15,938 nucleotides of DNA, taken from Phanerodontia chrysosporium. Lineage: Eukaryota > Basidiomycota > Agaricomycetes > Polyporales > Phanerochaetaceae. A program made the position numbers and the translations under genes. The stretch is from the NCBI GenBank assembly GCA_001910725.1, contig MJGA01000132.1, forward strand, positions 1 to 15,938, read 5' to 3'. The notes under the pieces are model-generated. The model worked only from the letters and a program-made list of their open reading frames with translations. It had not been told where the DNA came from and searched no databases. Positions 14,761 through 15,938 of this stretch are shown in pieces (within the stretch, counting starts at the first letter, position 1; every line of letters begins with the position of its first letter).

Positions 14761-15938
14761 AATAAGCGCTTGACACCTATGATATATAGCCGATACGCTC
14801 GTAGGGCTCTGAATAATCCATATAGCTCAAGCTTTGGCTGGGAATACCTAGCCTCTCGCTCGTTCATGGGTATAGATCCGTACCTAGCTGGCTGTTTCTT
14901 TCCCTGCTCATTGTACTGAGAGAGAATGAATCCAACAGCTATAATGCTAGAGTCCACTGATAACACAACTGGCCTATCTGACTCGTAGTCTATGGGACGT
15001 AGTGCGGGTGGAGACGTAATGGCTCGCTTCAACTCTTCAAAAGCTGCTTGGCGCCGATCATCCCATACAAACTCCGCGTCATGACGTATGAGCTCCGCCA
15101 AAGGTCTGGCTTTAGCTGAGTAATTCTCTATCCAAATCCTTACTGTACCGCATAGTCCGAGAAAGCCTCTGACATCCTTAGGTGTTTTAAGCGGGGCCAC
15201 TTAAGGATCTTGTCAATCTTCTGGCTGTCTGGAAGTCTGCCTCTGGTGTACAGCATTGTCCGATGATAAGGACCTTCTGCTGCGCAAGCTGAACCTTTGA
15301 AGGGGAAAAGGTTCCTCCTGCATGTCCTACTCGATGTATGATCCTATGCACATCATTCGCATGTTCCAAATGAACTGCGAATACCAGGGTTCTCCTTCAG
15401 TACTTCTGGTCTTCCTTGCTCATCTTCGTAACGACTGACTGGCCCTTTGATAGGCAGGTCATCAATGAAGATATTTGCATGGTCAGGAATCTCATGCTGC
15501 AGAATAAAGGACATACATGCCTGAAATTCTGCAGGTGAGTTAGTGAAGCCTGTAGGTAGGACGTGATCGTAACAATCCTAGTGGGGTAAGGACGCTGTAA
15601 GGTCTCGACTCTGAGGGTGAACCTTACGTGCATCAAATCCCAATACAAGTCAAAGACTGTATAACATTGCCTGCCTGCAAATGGCTCAACAAAGTTATCT
15701 AGGTTGGAGGTAAGCCTGCATCTCGTATGGTAACCTTGTTCAAGGCTGCAAGTCATGGACTATCCTCAACTTGCACTTTTCTTCAGAACGCAGAACATCT
15801 GGAACGATACGTGACTGACTTGGCTCATATATCCTGCTACAATCTTTTCCCGTAACAAGTCCGTACTTTGATGTATTCCTAGGGTATAGGAATATTCTTG
15901 AAGGCCAAGGGACATGAGGTACCACTGGTATTATGTAT
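14761..15938 (-). pseudogene. pol: Element 2 right-arm Pol, 5' part: RT and RNase H, broken by many 1-base deletions
   Basis: Read on the minus strand, RT-type pieces appear in shifting frames. These are IVHDLQP (about 15766), NLDNFVEPFAGRQCYTVFDLYW (about 15630-15700), the catalytic FIDD at 15458-15469, then the thumb and RNase H (14761-15200). Against the left arm, single bases are missing near 14766, 15195, 15240, 15368 and 15376, always in a run of the same base. Beyond 15453 no left-arm copy is available, but frame changes continue every few tens of bases. The sequence runs off the window. It could be a decayed copy, but the error type points to base-calling. Confidence 0.85.
15403..15407 (-). 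other. Empty target site matching the element 1 insertion
   Basis: CTTCT (AGAAG on the minus strand) occurs once here, with flanks identical to those of element 1 (1-46 and 7792 onward). It shows the pre-insertion state directly. Confidence 0.95.

Larger units (their letters stand above)
11662..15453 (-). repeat. Right arm of large inverted repeat (element 2, uninterrupted)
   Basis: Reverse complement of the left arm without the 7.7-kb insertion. It carries, on the minus strand, pol, the 3' region, the LTR and six bases past the LTR. The element continues to the right window edge, with more of RT. Confidence 0.95.

Noticed and set aside
7787..15453. Inverted repeat as a simple fold-back read artefact
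   Set aside because: The arms differ by a 7.7-kb insertion with a proper target duplication and by a block of substitutions, so they are not one molecule read twice. A misjoin at the centre is still possible.

Overview
The window contains only retrotransposon DNA. I see no host gene, no RNA gene and no CRISPR array. Two different Ty3/gypsy-type LTR retrotransposons are present. A C-terminal chromodomain (a chromovirus hallmark), a GC-rich third-position style in one element, and a 60-nt intron with a CTRAY-type branch site suggest a filamentous basidiomycete, probably an agaricomycete. That host assignment is inference.

Element 1 (52-7786, + strand, 7,735 bp) is structurally complete. It has two identical 694-bp LTRs (52-745, 7093-7786), a 5-bp target duplication AGAAG, a Tf1-like self-priming site, a leader with no ATG at all, gag, a canonical -1 frameshift signal, pol (PR-RT-RNase H-IN-chromodomain) and a polypurine tract. 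Despite its youth, this copy has a 1-base frameshift inside RT, a probable 1-base loss near the Gag start and an in-frame TAG in the leader frame.

Element 2 is an unrelated, less GC-rich Ty3/gypsy element without a chromodomain. It is present twice, tail to tail, as a large inverted repeat: left arm 1-51 plus 7787-11538, right arm 11662-15453, 123-bp spacer 11539-11661. Element 1 sits inside the left-arm RT. The right arm keeps the uninterrupted target site at 15403-15407, so the window carries its own empty-site control. Each arm holds pol, a purine-rich 3' region, and an LTR with a TATA box followed by a chain of stem-loops. The arms look identical over pol and the LTR but differ in a block of about 215 bp (10399-10613) and by single-base homopolymer losses in the outer part of the right arm.

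Region by region: 1-51 left RT fragment; 52-745 5' LTR; 748-757 primer site; 851-2138 ATG-free open frame; 2125-3303 gag; 3291-7054 pol in two frames; 7080-7089 PPT; 7093-7786 3' LTR; 7794-10262 left element 2 pol; 10263-10718 3' region; about 10719-11532 LTR; 11539-11661 spacer; 11668-12481 inverted LTR; 12482-12936 inverted 3' region; 12937-15938 inverted pol, increasingly broken by 1-base deletions toward the window end.
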